Assembly (NCBI GenBank): GCA_964370015.1
Contig: CAYJHD010000010.1
Coordinates: 1-50,491, forward strand
Reading direction: 5' to 3'
Origin: CAYJAD01 sp964370015
GTDB taxonomy: Bacteria > Desulfobacterota > Desulfovibrionia > Desulfovibrionales > Desulfovibrionaceae
Length of the DNA: 50,491 nucleotides
The number at the start of each line of letters is the position of its first letter. Within the stretch, counting starts at the first letter, position 1. Positions 42,993 to 50,491 of this stretch are shown here, in pieces. The translations under genes and the position numbers were made by a program. The notes beneath the pieces were generated by a model. The model made no database searches and was not told where the DNA came from. It saw nothing but the letters and a program-made list of their open reading frames with translations.

Positions 42993-43235
42993 ATGAACGA
43001 AAATACCGAAAATACCGAGAAAAAATATCCCATCCCCATGGTTACAGTCTTACTGCAACCAGAAGAAAAAACCTTTGAACTGGAACGCCCTAAAACAGCA
43101 CGACAACTTTTACAAGCCTTGGGGCTACGCGAAGAAACAGCCCTTGTGGCTCGAAATGGGCAATTGCTTACCCCTGATGTGCGTATCTATGGCGGCGACT
43201 CCCTTCTGGTGCGAAAAGTAACCTCTTCTGGATAA
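42993..43235 (+). CDS. ThiS/MoaD-like small sulfur-carrier fold protein
   Basis: An 80-residue beta-grasp protein of the MoaD/ThiS type: VTVLLQPEEKTFELERPKTA, then LLQALGLREETALVARNGQ and GDSLLVRKVTSSG at the end. True carriers end in Gly-Gly, which is adenylated and thiocarboxylated; this one ends Ser-Ser-Gly. It either functions with a Ser-Gly tail, is extended or trimmed in an unusual way, or is not a sulfur carrier. No E1-like partner is nearby. No ribosome site is visible at 42993; an ATG at 43038 is an alternative start. It precedes mtnA by 12 nt, which hints at a link to sulfur metabolism. Confidence 0.82.
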   Translation: MNENTENTEKKYPIPMVTVLLQPEEKTFELERPKTARQLLQALGLREETALVARNGQLLTPDVRIYGGDSLLVRKVTSSG

Positions 43236-43247
43236 AAAGGATTTTCC

Positions 43248-44285
43248 ATGGAATATCACATTCGTTTTGCTCAAGATGAAAAGGTATTATACCTTTTAGA
43301 TCAGCGTTATTTACCCACAAAAGAAGAGTTTTTTCCTTGTACTGACACACAAAGTACTGTGCAAGCTCTGCAAGTCATGGTGGTGCGCGGCGCCCCTGCC
43401 ATTGGTGTCACAGCTGCCTATGGTTGCGTGCTGGCACTCTTTGAAGCCCGTGCTCACAGTGCGGACTCTTGGCAAGAAAAACTTGATGCATTGCTTGTGC
43501 AATTGGCCAACGCCCGCCCCACTGCGGTGAACCTAGCGTGGGCAGTGGCTCGTATGCGCGCTCTGTGGAATAGCGATGCTTCCCATGAAGCATTGGAAGC
43601 CTTATGGCTGAAAGAAGCGCAAAGCATTCACCAAGAAGATATTGCCTGTTGCAAAGCCATTGGCGTGCACGGTGCCACGTGCATACCTAATGATGCCACA
43701 GTTATGACCCACTGCAATGCCGGAGCGTTAGCCACAGCCGGATACGGTACTGCCTTAGGGGTTATACGCGGTGCAAAAGATGCCGGTAAAGCCGTAAAAG
43801 TTATTGCTAATGAAACCAGACCCTTCTTGCAAGGTGCACGCTTAACGGCCTATGAATTGGCACAAGATGACATTGAAGTTACCGTGGCTTGTGACAATGC
43901 GTGCGCCCTACTTATGCAGAAAGGCCTTGTGGATTGCGTGGTGGTGGGGGCAGATCGCATTGCCGCCAATGGCGATGCCGCCAATAAAATTGGCACCTAT
44001 GGCGTTGCCCTTTTGGCTAAAGCTTTTAATATTCCCTTTTATGTGGCAGCTCCTCTTTCCACCATTGATAGAGACATGCCCAGCGGCGCAGGTATTCCCA
44101 TTGAAGAACGTCCCGACGCAGAGGTGACACACGTGGGTGACACACAAATCGTTCCTACCGGCGTGCCTGTGTTTAATTTTGCCTTTGATGTGACCCCTGC
44201 AGAACTCATTGCGGGAATTATCACCGAAAAAGGCGTGCTTCGCGCTCCTTATACCGAGTCCATTGCTGAGGCTTTTACCAAGTAG
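43248..44285 (+). CDS. mtnA: S-methyl-5-thioribose-1-phosphate isomerase
   Basis: A 345-residue enzyme of the methionine salvage pathway that isomerises methylthioribose-1-phosphate to methylthioribulose-1-phosphate. Family blocks: VVRGAPAIGVTAAYG, MTHCNAGALATAGYGTALG with the catalytic Cys156, and VVVGADRIAANGDAANKIGTY with Asp236. In anaerobes the same enzyme can act in shunts that recycle 5'-deoxynucleoside by-products. AAGGA precedes the start. It follows the ThiS/MoaD-like gene and precedes a gene with no evident metabolic relation; no other mtn gene is present. Confidence 0.96.
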   Translation: MEYHIRFAQDEKVLYLLDQRYLPTKEEFFPCTDTQSTVQALQVMVVRGAPAIGVTAAYGCVLALFEARAHSADSWQEKLDALLVQLANARPTAVNLAWAVARMRALWNSDASHEALEALWLKEAQSIHQEDIACCKAIGVHGATCIPNDATVMTHCNAGALATAGYGTALGVIRGAKDAGKAVKVIANETRPFLQGARLTAYELAQDDIEVTVACDNACALLMQKGLVDCVVVGADRIAANGDAANKIGTYGVALLAKAFNIPFYVAAPLSTIDRDMPSGAGIPIEERPDAEVTHVGDTQIVPTGVPVFNFAFDVTPAELIAGIITEKGVLRAPYTESIAEAFTK

Positions 44286-44293
44286 CTTCGCCC

Positions 44294-46312
44294 ATGGGCA
44301 CAATATACATTTGCTCTTCCAAGACAGCGACACCATCTTATTCGGCAGATGCCACAGACGGTGCGCTGTCTTCTTTTTTCGCGAAAGATGTTTTTCTTTG
44401 GTGGGATAAGGCTCTCTTAGAAGATGAACAAAATTATTGTTTAGAAACATGGTGCCAGAACAATGCCATTGTATTGCGGCACGAGTTAGCTCAGCTTCTC
44501 ACACGATTGGGACAGATATATATACATGATATCCCTTTACAACACTGGCTACGAGTAGAAGAAGGGCCTTCTCCTTGGCATACGTCTTTGCTTTTTGAAA
44601 AACATCCTAAAATGTTGCCAATGCTTTTTACCATGTGCAAAATAAAAGCTTTGGAAAGCATTCTTCGGCAGCTACCAAAAAAGTTCACACACATTGTGGT
44701 GCACGTGGATGATGACATACTACAAGAGCACATGCGCATCTATTGCCAAAACAACGGATTGCAGTATTCGCAATCTTTACCTAGAAAAAAAAGGATAGTA
44801 TTCAAACTTTCTTCCTTTTCATGGGCAAAAATTTATTTTTCGCTCCCGCATTTCGGGCAAGCGTGCCTTCGCTTTGCGCATTGGTTATACAATATGCGTC
44901 GCCTTCTTTTTGGCAAAAAAAAGCCCATACACATCACGGCTCACAAGCACGCTACTCTAGTGAGTTATTTTCCCAATATTCATAAAACTGAAGCAGAAAA
45001 ATCAATATTTCGTTCACATTATTGGGAAAATTTACATGATATATTACAGCACCCCATTCAAGAGAAGCAATGGCATGTGCATCATCTGTTCATTCGTGTG
45101 AATTCTGCCCAGTATACGTTAAAAGAATGCATTGCCCTCAAAGAACGCTTCCAAGAGCAAGCCCAAAAAGAACAACGCTCTGAAACCTTTTATTATGTGG
45201 AAGAATTTTTAACTGCAAAGCATATTATAAAGGCTTTACGAGAGTTTTTGAGCATACGAAAAAAGGCTCATAGAGCCATGAAAATGATGCTCCCTCACTG
45301 GCGTTGGGAGAATGGCCAATTTTCCTTATGGCCCTATATACAACCAGCGTGGAAAGCTTCCTTTGGCGGCTGGCGTTGCCTCGAACGCTGTCTACAAAAA
45401 CAGGCCTTTAAGGCATTCGCAGAGTTTTTACACGCTCATACGGAACATACCCCTCAAGCTTTGCATGCATGGACACTTTATCCTTGGGAAAATTGCCCAT
45501 GGGAGCGCATGTTATGCCACAGCATGCGCACTCTTTTTCCTCAAAGCACGCTCTATGCGACGCAACACAGCTGTGTTCGCCAAAATGATTTCAGATACTT
45601 TGATGGGCAAGATTTTTTTGCATTGGCACAGCACGACCCCCATGTGGCACACTCTTTACCTCATGCCTACGTGCTCAACGGCATGCACGCAGTGCAACAT
45701 CTACAAAAAGAACTACATCAAGAAAAAATACGTTTGGGGGAGGCTTTGAGATATACATATTTAACCAAAATGCGCCCCCTTCCTAAAACTATAAACACCA
45801 TTCAACATTTAGTGCTTATTACATCGTATTTTCCACAAGAAGTGGATGCTCAAATACAAATTTTAGCACAATGGTGGAAACAGGACGCATCTTCCCCCAC
45901 TTTTAAAGGTCAGGTGCATATTAAAGCGCACCCTCACCTTTGTATTAAACCATTTTTACAAAAATACGAGTTAAATATTCACGATTTTCACTTTTTCTCT
46001 GAAAACATGCCTGCCATTTGGGATAAAGTACATTTTTGGCACAAAAAAAATGAATCTTGTCTTTTTTGGCTGGCTAATTCTACCACTGTGACTTTAGAAG
46101 CTGCATATGCAGGAGTTTCACTTTGTGTTCAAGAAGCCCAGCAAGATTTCAACTTATGCCCTCTACACGGTTGCGCAAATCTTAGATATATACGTAGTGC
46201 AAAAGATATTTCCAAGGCTCTCGCAGATGCTCCCACCATTACAATGTCTGAAAAGTATTTTTTATTAAAGCCTAGCTTATGCCAATGGAAGAGGCTTCTT
46301 GGTATTGCGTAA
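44294..46312 (+). CDS. Large protein of uncertain function, possible surface carbohydrate biosynthesis
   Basis: A 672-residue soluble protein, unusually rich in His and Trp, without signal peptide or clear membrane helix. I do not recognise it firmly. The segment WTLYPWENCPWERMLCH near residue 395, and a C-terminal GT-B-like part with HIKAHPHLCIKPFLQKY and WLANSTTVTLEAAYAGVSL, resemble surface carbohydrate (O-antigen/capsule) biosynthesis proteins that lack a named reaction. The N-terminal 120 residues look like a separate domain. It starts 8 nt after mtnA without a visible ribosome site, so its start is uncertain. It could assemble or transfer an envelope sugar. Confidence 0.75.
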   Translation: MGTIYICSSKTATPSYSADATDGALSSFFAKDVFLWWDKALLEDEQNYCLETWCQNNAIVLRHELAQLLTRLGQIYIHDIPLQHWLRVEEGPSPWHTSLLFEKHPKMLPMLFTMCKIKALESILRQLPKKFTHIVVHVDDDILQEHMRIYCQNNGLQYSQSLPRKKRIVFKLSSFSWAKIYFSLPHFGQACLRFAHWLYNMRRLLFGKKKPIHITAHKHATLVSYFPNIHKTEAEKSIFRSHYWENLHDILQHPIQEKQWHVHHLFIRVNSAQYTLKECIALKERFQEQAQKEQRSETFYYVEEFLTAKHIIKALREFLSIRKKAHRAMKMMLPHWRWENGQFSLWPYIQPAWKASFGGWRCLERCLQKQAFKAFAEFLHAHTEHTPQALHAWTLYPWENCPWERMLCHSMRTLFPQSTLYATQHSCVRQNDFRYFDGQDFFALAQHDPHVAHSLPHAYVLNGMHAVQHLQKELHQEKIRLGEALRYTYLTKMRPLPKTINTIQHLVLITSYFPQEVDAQIQILAQWWKQDASSPTFKGQVHIKAHPHLCIKPFLQKYELNIHDFHFFSENMPAIWDKVHFWHKKNESCLFWLANSTTVTLEAAYAGVSLCVQEAQQDFNLCPLHGCANLRYIRSAKDISKALADAPTITMSEKYFLLKPSLCQWKRLLGIA

Positions 46313-46408
46313 AGTCATGCTTTCAGTGTATAGAAGTTCATGGCATATCACCTATGGCTTCTCTATTTTTAAACACGACGATATGCTCATTACTTAAAGG
46401 TTGTAAAT

Positions 46409-48487
46409 GTGTCCATAGTTACCTATCCCGGCCCAGGCTGTATTGTTGAATATATGGAGAGCAATGCTCCACAAATCGCGCTTGTTACCGAAGAGCAAGG
46501 AGGCAAATTACGTCTCCTTTTACCCAACAGACGTGAAACTCGCCTTAGCATAAATAGACTTTTGCCTTGGTCAGGCCCCATATTAAGCGATATTTCCAGT
46601 AAGGAAAAAAATATTCAAGCCTTAGAAAACCATCGTGAATTACGCAAGAATATGGCACAAAACATTGACGTCATGGACGTATGGGATATGTCTCAGGGGG
46701 AAGTGGAAAAAGCTCCAGCATCTTGGTTTGCAGAACTTTTTGAACAAGAGCCCACCATCGATGCCATTGCCGCCTATGGGCACGCACTTCTTTATTGTAA
46801 AAGTCATTTCAAGTTCCAAAACCCGCATTTTGAAATTTATCCATCTGCCATAGTAGAAGCTCGCCTTGAAGAGCAAAGAATTGCTCGCGAGCGTGAAAAT
46901 CTTATTTTTGGCGGCATGGCTTTTTTCCGTATTCTTTGGGACGTTTGGAATAAAAAACGTACTCTGCCTTTACAGGATTCTGATGACTACCCCAAAGAAG
47001 ATGTGGCGCAACACCTTAAAGATATTTTGCTTTCACGCATTGCAGACCCAGAAAGTAGCGAATTTGAAGTTATTTGGCGTAGCCTTGTAAAAGGCCTCCC
47101 CGACGTACAGCATTTGGCCCTGCACCTTGCAACGGCATGGGAACTGGTCCCTATGCACTATAATTTTTGGCTAGACAAGGCCGATTATGCCTCGGGAGAT
47201 GCTTGGGCAGATGAATATACTTCGCACATTGAGCCCATTTTAGAGAAAGTACAAGAAGCCACACTTGATAATGAACTTCCTTTCATTAGTGTGGATGGCA
47301 TAACCACCAAGGACATTGACGACGCATTTTATATAACAAAAAGTGAAGATGGTACGTATTCTCTCCATTTAGCCCTTGCTTGCCCGGCTTTGCTTTGGCC
47401 CTTTGATTCTGCCTTGGATAAAGCCGTGGCGCGACGCTCCACCAGCATTTATCTTCCTGAAGCCACCTATCACATGTTGCCGGAAATTCTTGGCACAGAT
47501 ATGCTTTCTCTTCGCGCAGGAGAGGTACGCCCATCCCTTTGTGTGCGTTGTGATGTGGATAGCGAAGGAGTCATTGTGGCGTGTGAACCGTCGGTACAAT
47601 GGGTCAAACTTAAAGCAAATCTCACCTATGAAGACTGCGAAACAGTACTAGAAGATGGCGACGAAACCGCTGCTAGCCCCTACAAAGAACAGCTTTTACT
47701 TGGAGAAGAGCTTTCTGTATTACGCCAAAAGGCGCGTATAGCCACAGGGGCTGTGGTCATGGACAGGCCAGACAATAAAATTGTTCTTCAAGGTGAAGGC
47801 GCACAAACCAAAGTACACGTGGAAGAAGTTGTTGCCACACCAAGGGCTCAACTGCTGGTGTCCGAAATGATGGTTCTTGCCAGTACCGCCATGGCTGCAT
47901 GGGCAAAAGAACGTGAAATCCCCATGCTTTACCGCACTCAAGATGTGGCTATTCCTAAAGAATATGCCGGCATCTGGACAGAACCGCATCATGTGGCCCG
48001 TATTATTCGCTCGCTTATTCCTTCTTCTTTAGAGCTTACTCCGCGCCCCCATGCAGGGCTTGGAGTACATGTATATGTACCCATAACATCACCTTTACGT
48101 CGTTATCCAGACCTTATCAATGAAGCTCAAGTCATACATGTTCTTTTACACGGCGAACCACGCTTTACCAAAGAACATATGGAAAAAATATTACCTCTTT
48201 TACATATGCGCGCCGATTTGGCCGGACAAGTACAGCGCTTTCGTCCGCGCTATTGGCGCTTGCAATATATGCGACAAGAGGGGGATAAAAAATGGTGGGA
48301 TGCTGTCATTACTGAAGAAAATGACAATTTCGCCACGGTATCTTTGCCGCGTGAACAGCTTATTGTGCGCGGTCGCAGACATCTTTTTGGAGAGCGCGCC
48401 TGCCCAGGACAAGAGGTGCAAGTACGCATTGGCAAGGTAAATCCTTTGTACAACGAAATTTCACTTTTAGAAGTTACAGAAATGTGA
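46409..48487 (+). CDS. RNB domain ribonuclease (RNase II/R family)
   Basis: A 692-residue exoribonuclease-type protein starting at GTG, with AAAGG 8 nt upstream. The catalytic RNB signature VDGITTKDIDDAF (residues 295-307) contains Asp296, Asp302, Asp304 and Asp305 for metal binding; HAGLGVHVYVPITSPLRRYPDL near 550 is the second conserved block. The N-terminal 250 residues are helical and unlike the cold-shock domains of RNase R, and the C-terminus has a short S1-like part. This is the divergent RNase II type found in several bacterial groups. It would degrade single-stranded RNA from the 3' end. Confidence 0.9.
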   Translation: MSIVTYPGPGCIVEYMESNAPQIALVTEEQGGKLRLLLPNRRETRLSINRLLPWSGPILSDISSKEKNIQALENHRELRKNMAQNIDVMDVWDMSQGEVEKAPASWFAELFEQEPTIDAIAAYGHALLYCKSHFKFQNPHFEIYPSAIVEARLEEQRIARERENLIFGGMAFFRILWDVWNKKRTLPLQDSDDYPKEDVAQHLKDILLSRIADPESSEFEVIWRSLVKGLPDVQHLALHLATAWELVPMHYNFWLDKADYASGDAWADEYTSHIEPILEKVQEATLDNELPFISVDGITTKDIDDAFYITKSEDGTYSLHLALACPALLWPFDSALDKAVARRSTSIYLPEATYHMLPEILGTDMLSLRAGEVRPSLCVRCDVDSEGVIVACEPSVQWVKLKANLTYEDCETVLEDGDETAASPYKEQLLLGEELSVLRQKARIATGAVVMDRPDNKIVLQGEGAQTKVHVEEVVATPRAQLLVSEMMVLASTAMAAWAKEREIPMLYRTQDVAIPKEYAGIWTEPHHVARIIRSLIPSSLELTPRPHAGLGVHVYVPITSPLRRYPDLINEAQVIHVLLHGEPRFTKEHMEKILPLLHMRADLAGQVQRFRPRYWRLQYMRQEGDKKWWDAVITEENDNFATVSLPREQLIVRGRRHLFGERACPGQEVQVRIGKVNPLYNEISLLEVTEM

Positions 48488-48495
48488 GGTAAATG

Positions 48496-49089
48496 ATGCA
48501 AGTAATTTGGATTGTTATGAGTTTTCTCATTGGCGCCATCCCCTGTGGGCTTATTATTGCGCAAAAGTACTGTGGCATAGATCCACGTACCGCTGGTTCG
48601 CGCAACGTAGGTTCCACCAATGTAGCCCGCCTTTGTGGTAAGAAGTGGGGCGTAAAAACACTTATTTGTGACATTGTAAAGGGTTTTGTTCCCGTATGTA
48701 TTGGTTTTGCCTTTGGTGATGGCGCCCTATACATAAGCCTTGTGGCATTGGCCACAGTGCTTGGACACGTATTTTCACCTTTCCTTGACTTTAAAGGCGG
48801 TAAAGCTGTGGCCACCACCATTGGTGCTTTCATGGCTTTGGCGTTTTGGCCTTTATTTTTTGCTGTTCTTGTATGTCTTATCTGTATTAAGTTCAGCGGT
48901 TTCGTGTCCCTTGGTTCTTTGGCATTGGTGGCTTCCTTACCTATTTTCCTTCTTTTGGGTGGTTATTGTAGCCTTCTTCCACTTTCCCTTGTGGTGCTTG
49001 GACTGGTCATTTGGACCCATAGAACTAATATCCAACGTCTTCTCTGCGGTACTGAAAAACCGTGGAATAAAAGTGCATATAAGGAGTAA
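48496..49089 (+). CDS. plsY: Glycerol-3-phosphate acyltransferase PlsY
   Basis: A 197-residue membrane enzyme that transfers an acyl group from acyl-phosphate to glycerol-3-phosphate, the first step of phospholipid synthesis. Five or so hydrophobic helices are seen and the three PlsY loops are intact: AGSRNVGSTNVARLCG near residue 33, GHVFSPFLDFKGGKAVATT near 92, and WTHRTNIQRLLCGTE near the end. The start at 48496 is chosen over the adjacent ATG at 48493 because GAGGT lies at better spacing. It follows the RNB gene by 8 nt and precedes thrC by three bases. Confidence 0.96.
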   Translation: MQVIWIVMSFLIGAIPCGLIIAQKYCGIDPRTAGSRNVGSTNVARLCGKKWGVKTLICDIVKGFVPVCIGFAFGDGALYISLVALATVLGHVFSPFLDFKGGKAVATTIGAFMALAFWPLFFAVLVCLICIKFSGFVSLGSLALVASLPIFLLLGGYCSLLPLSLVVLGLVIWTHRTNIQRLLCGTEKPWNKSAYKE

Positions 49090-49092
49090 TAT

Positions 49093-50491
49093 ATGCAAAA
49101 CTTCCCAAGCTACCGAGGGAATCTCCAATACGTTTGCTTAAGCTGTGATGCACGCTACGGCAGCGAAGAACTCCTCTATACTTGCCCCCAGTGCGGCGGT
49201 GTATTTTTACTGGAAGATACCAATTTTGAAAGCCTCAAAGAACGCGACGGCCAAGCTTGGCGCGACCTTTTTGACGCACGCGCCTCCAGCAGAACCACTG
49301 CTTTGCGCGGCATTTTCCGTTATTATGAGCTTATGGCCCCTGTCATGGATGCCGAAGATATCGTTTACCTTGGCGAAGGGCACACTCCCATCGTAGATGC
49401 CGCCCCTGCCTTAAAAGAACACATGGGTTTTGATTTTGCCTATAAAAATGATGGCCAAAACCCCAGTGCGTCTTTTAAAGATAGAGGCATGGCTTGCGCT
49501 TTTAGTTATTTACAAGCCTTAACGCGCAAAAATAACTGGGAAGAAGTGCTCACCGTATGCGCTTCCACTGGCGACACTTCCGCCGCCGCCGCTCAATATG
49601 CGTCCTATGTGGGCGGTGCCATCAAATCTGTGGTACTTTTACCTCATGGCAAGGTGACACCACAGCAACTATCTCAGCCTCTTGGTAGCGGTGCCACTGT
49701 ACTAGAAGTGCCTGGCGTTTTTGACGACTGCATGAAAGTAGTGGAAGAACTAGCTGAAACTTGCCGTGTGGCTTTGCTCAACTCCAAGAACAGCTGGCGC
49801 ATTTTAGGTCAAGAATCTTATGCCTATGAAGTGGCTCAATGGTACAATTGGGATGTGCAAAATCTTAATATCTTTGTGCCCATCGGCAATGCCGGTAATA
49901 TCACTGCCATCATGTCCGGTTTCTTAAAGATGCTTAAACTTGGCATCATTGAAACTTTACCACGTATTGTTGGCGTACAATCTCACCATGCAGATCCAGT
50001 TTACCGTTATTATGCCGCCGACGAAAACAGCCGTGTATGGGAGCCTGTCACAGTGCAAGCCTCTGTGGCCCAAGCTGCCATGATTGGCAACCCCGTTTCT
50101 TTCCCCCGTGTGCAAAAATTGGTGGATGCTTACAAAGCCGCCGCCAAGGATCGTGCTGATTCCATCTTCCATGTGGTACAAGTGACCGAACAACAAATCA
50201 TGGACGCCATGCTCATTGGTAATAAACATGGCCACATAGCTTGCACCCAAGGCGGTGAATGCTTGGCTGGTCTACGCCGTGCCATGGAGCTTGGGCTTGT
50301 GCAGCAAGGTGAAAAAGCCGTGTTGGACGCCACAGCGCACAGTATTAAATTCTCCGGCTTCCAAGATATGTATTTCAGCGATGCATTTCCTGCTGAATAC
50401 GGTGTGACACCACAGAAAGAATTACAAAACAGCCCTGAACTTCTTCTTGACGCCAAGGAAAAAGAAGGGTTAGATAGTGTTACTTATACCA
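49093..50491 (+). CDS. thrC: Threonine synthase, 3' end cut by the window
   Basis: A PLP enzyme making threonine from O-phosphohomoserine; 466 residues are present and the stop codon lies beyond the window. AAGGAG precedes the ATG at 49093. The N-terminus has two Cys pairs (CLSC and CPQC) suggesting a small zinc ribbon. The PLP lysine is Lys129 in ASFKDRGMA, and CASTGDTSAAAA provides the phosphate-binding loop. The fold matches the longer bacterial ThrC type. It lies three bases after plsY, so it is likely co-transcribed with it. Confidence 0.96.
   Translation, partial: MQNFPSYRGNLQYVCLSCDARYGSEELLYTCPQCGGVFLLEDTNFESLKERDGQAWRDLFDARASSRTTALRGIFRYYELMAPVMDAEDIVYLGEGHTPIVDAAPALKEHMGFDFAYKNDGQNPSASFKDRGMACAFSYLQALTRKNNWEEVLTVCASTGDTSAAAAQYASYVGGAIKSVVLLPHGKVTPQQLSQPLGSGATVLEVPGVFDDCMKVVEELAETCRVALLNSKNSWRILGQESYAYEVAQWYNWDVQNLNIFVPIGNAGNITAIMSGFLKMLKLGIIETLPRIVGVQSHHADPVYRYYAADENSRVWEPVTVQASVAQAAMIGNPVSFPRVQKLVDAYKAAAKDRADSIFHVVQVTEQQIMDAMLIGNKHGHIACTQGGECLAGLRRAMELGLVQQGEKAVLDATAHSIKFSGFQDMYFSDAFPAEYGVTPQKELQNSPELLLDAKEKEGLDSVTYT

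Noticed and set aside
1..50491. tRNA, rRNA, CRISPR arrays, insertion sequences or prophage genes
   Set aside because: Scanning the gaps showed no tRNA T-loop pattern, no repeat-spacer series, no transposase or integrase reading frame and no phage structural gene.

Overview
The window reads like a chromosome segment from a low-to-mid GC (mid-40s % by eye) Gram-negative anaerobe, most likely a member of the Desulfovibrionales or a close relative. The basis is inference: a TAXI-type TRAP transporter with DUF1850, indolepyruvate:ferredoxin oxidoreductase (iorAB), an NDP-forming acyl-CoA synthetase, outer-membrane style lipoproteins and a run of typical housekeeping genes. No tRNA, rRNA, CRISPR array or insertion sequence was seen. 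The right end cuts a threonine synthase gene.

Layout. (1) 1-4100, minus strand: a TAXI-TRAP uptake operon (binding protein, DUF1850, fused permease) with an internal terminator hairpin and two perfect palindromes placed like operators. (2) 4270-21387, plus strand: an eleven-gene cluster and the most interesting part of the window. It holds a glycine-zipper lipoprotein, a membrane-anchored trypsin-like protease, SrfA, SrfB (an actin/Hsp70-fold ATPase), SrfC (a dynamin-like P-loop protein), a membrane protein with Sel1-type repeats, an orphan family-3 solute-binding protein, a secreted SH3-VWA protein, an ABC ATPase with its FtsX-like permease, and a secreted SUMF1-fold protein. The lipoprotein, VWA, ABC and SUMF1 set resembles the TagQ/PpkA-periplasmic/TagT/TagS/TagR sensor of type VI secretion, but no kinase, phosphatase or T6SS structural gene lies here. 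I infer a trans-envelope machine in which outer parts sense or are processed and SrfB/SrfC act as the cytoplasmic NTPase engine. (3) 21398-25142: a beta-hydroxyacid dehydrogenase, then a minus-strand glycosyltransferase-FUSC pair. (4) 25143-31484: acyl-CoA synthetase, lipoprotein hydrolase and CYTH protein (plus), XpaC-like protein, methyltransferase and HD phosphohydrolase (minus). (5) 31582-39301: dnaE, queD, crcB (minus), a YfgM-like TPR protein and iorAB. (6) 39383-42827, minus: a five-gene housekeeping operon (M50 protease, trpS, ruvX, mltG, a small protein). (7) 42993 to the end, plus: a ThiS/MoaD-like protein, mtnA, a large protein of uncertain function, an RNase II-type nuclease, plsY and partial thrC.

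Smaller observations: IorA appears to have lost exactly one of its two C-terminal [4Fe-4S] clusters; TrpRS carries a cysteine pattern like the iron-sulfur TrpRS of Thermotoga; the ThiS/MoaD-like protein ends in Ser-Gly rather than Gly-Gly. All family assignments come from reading motifs; no database search was run.
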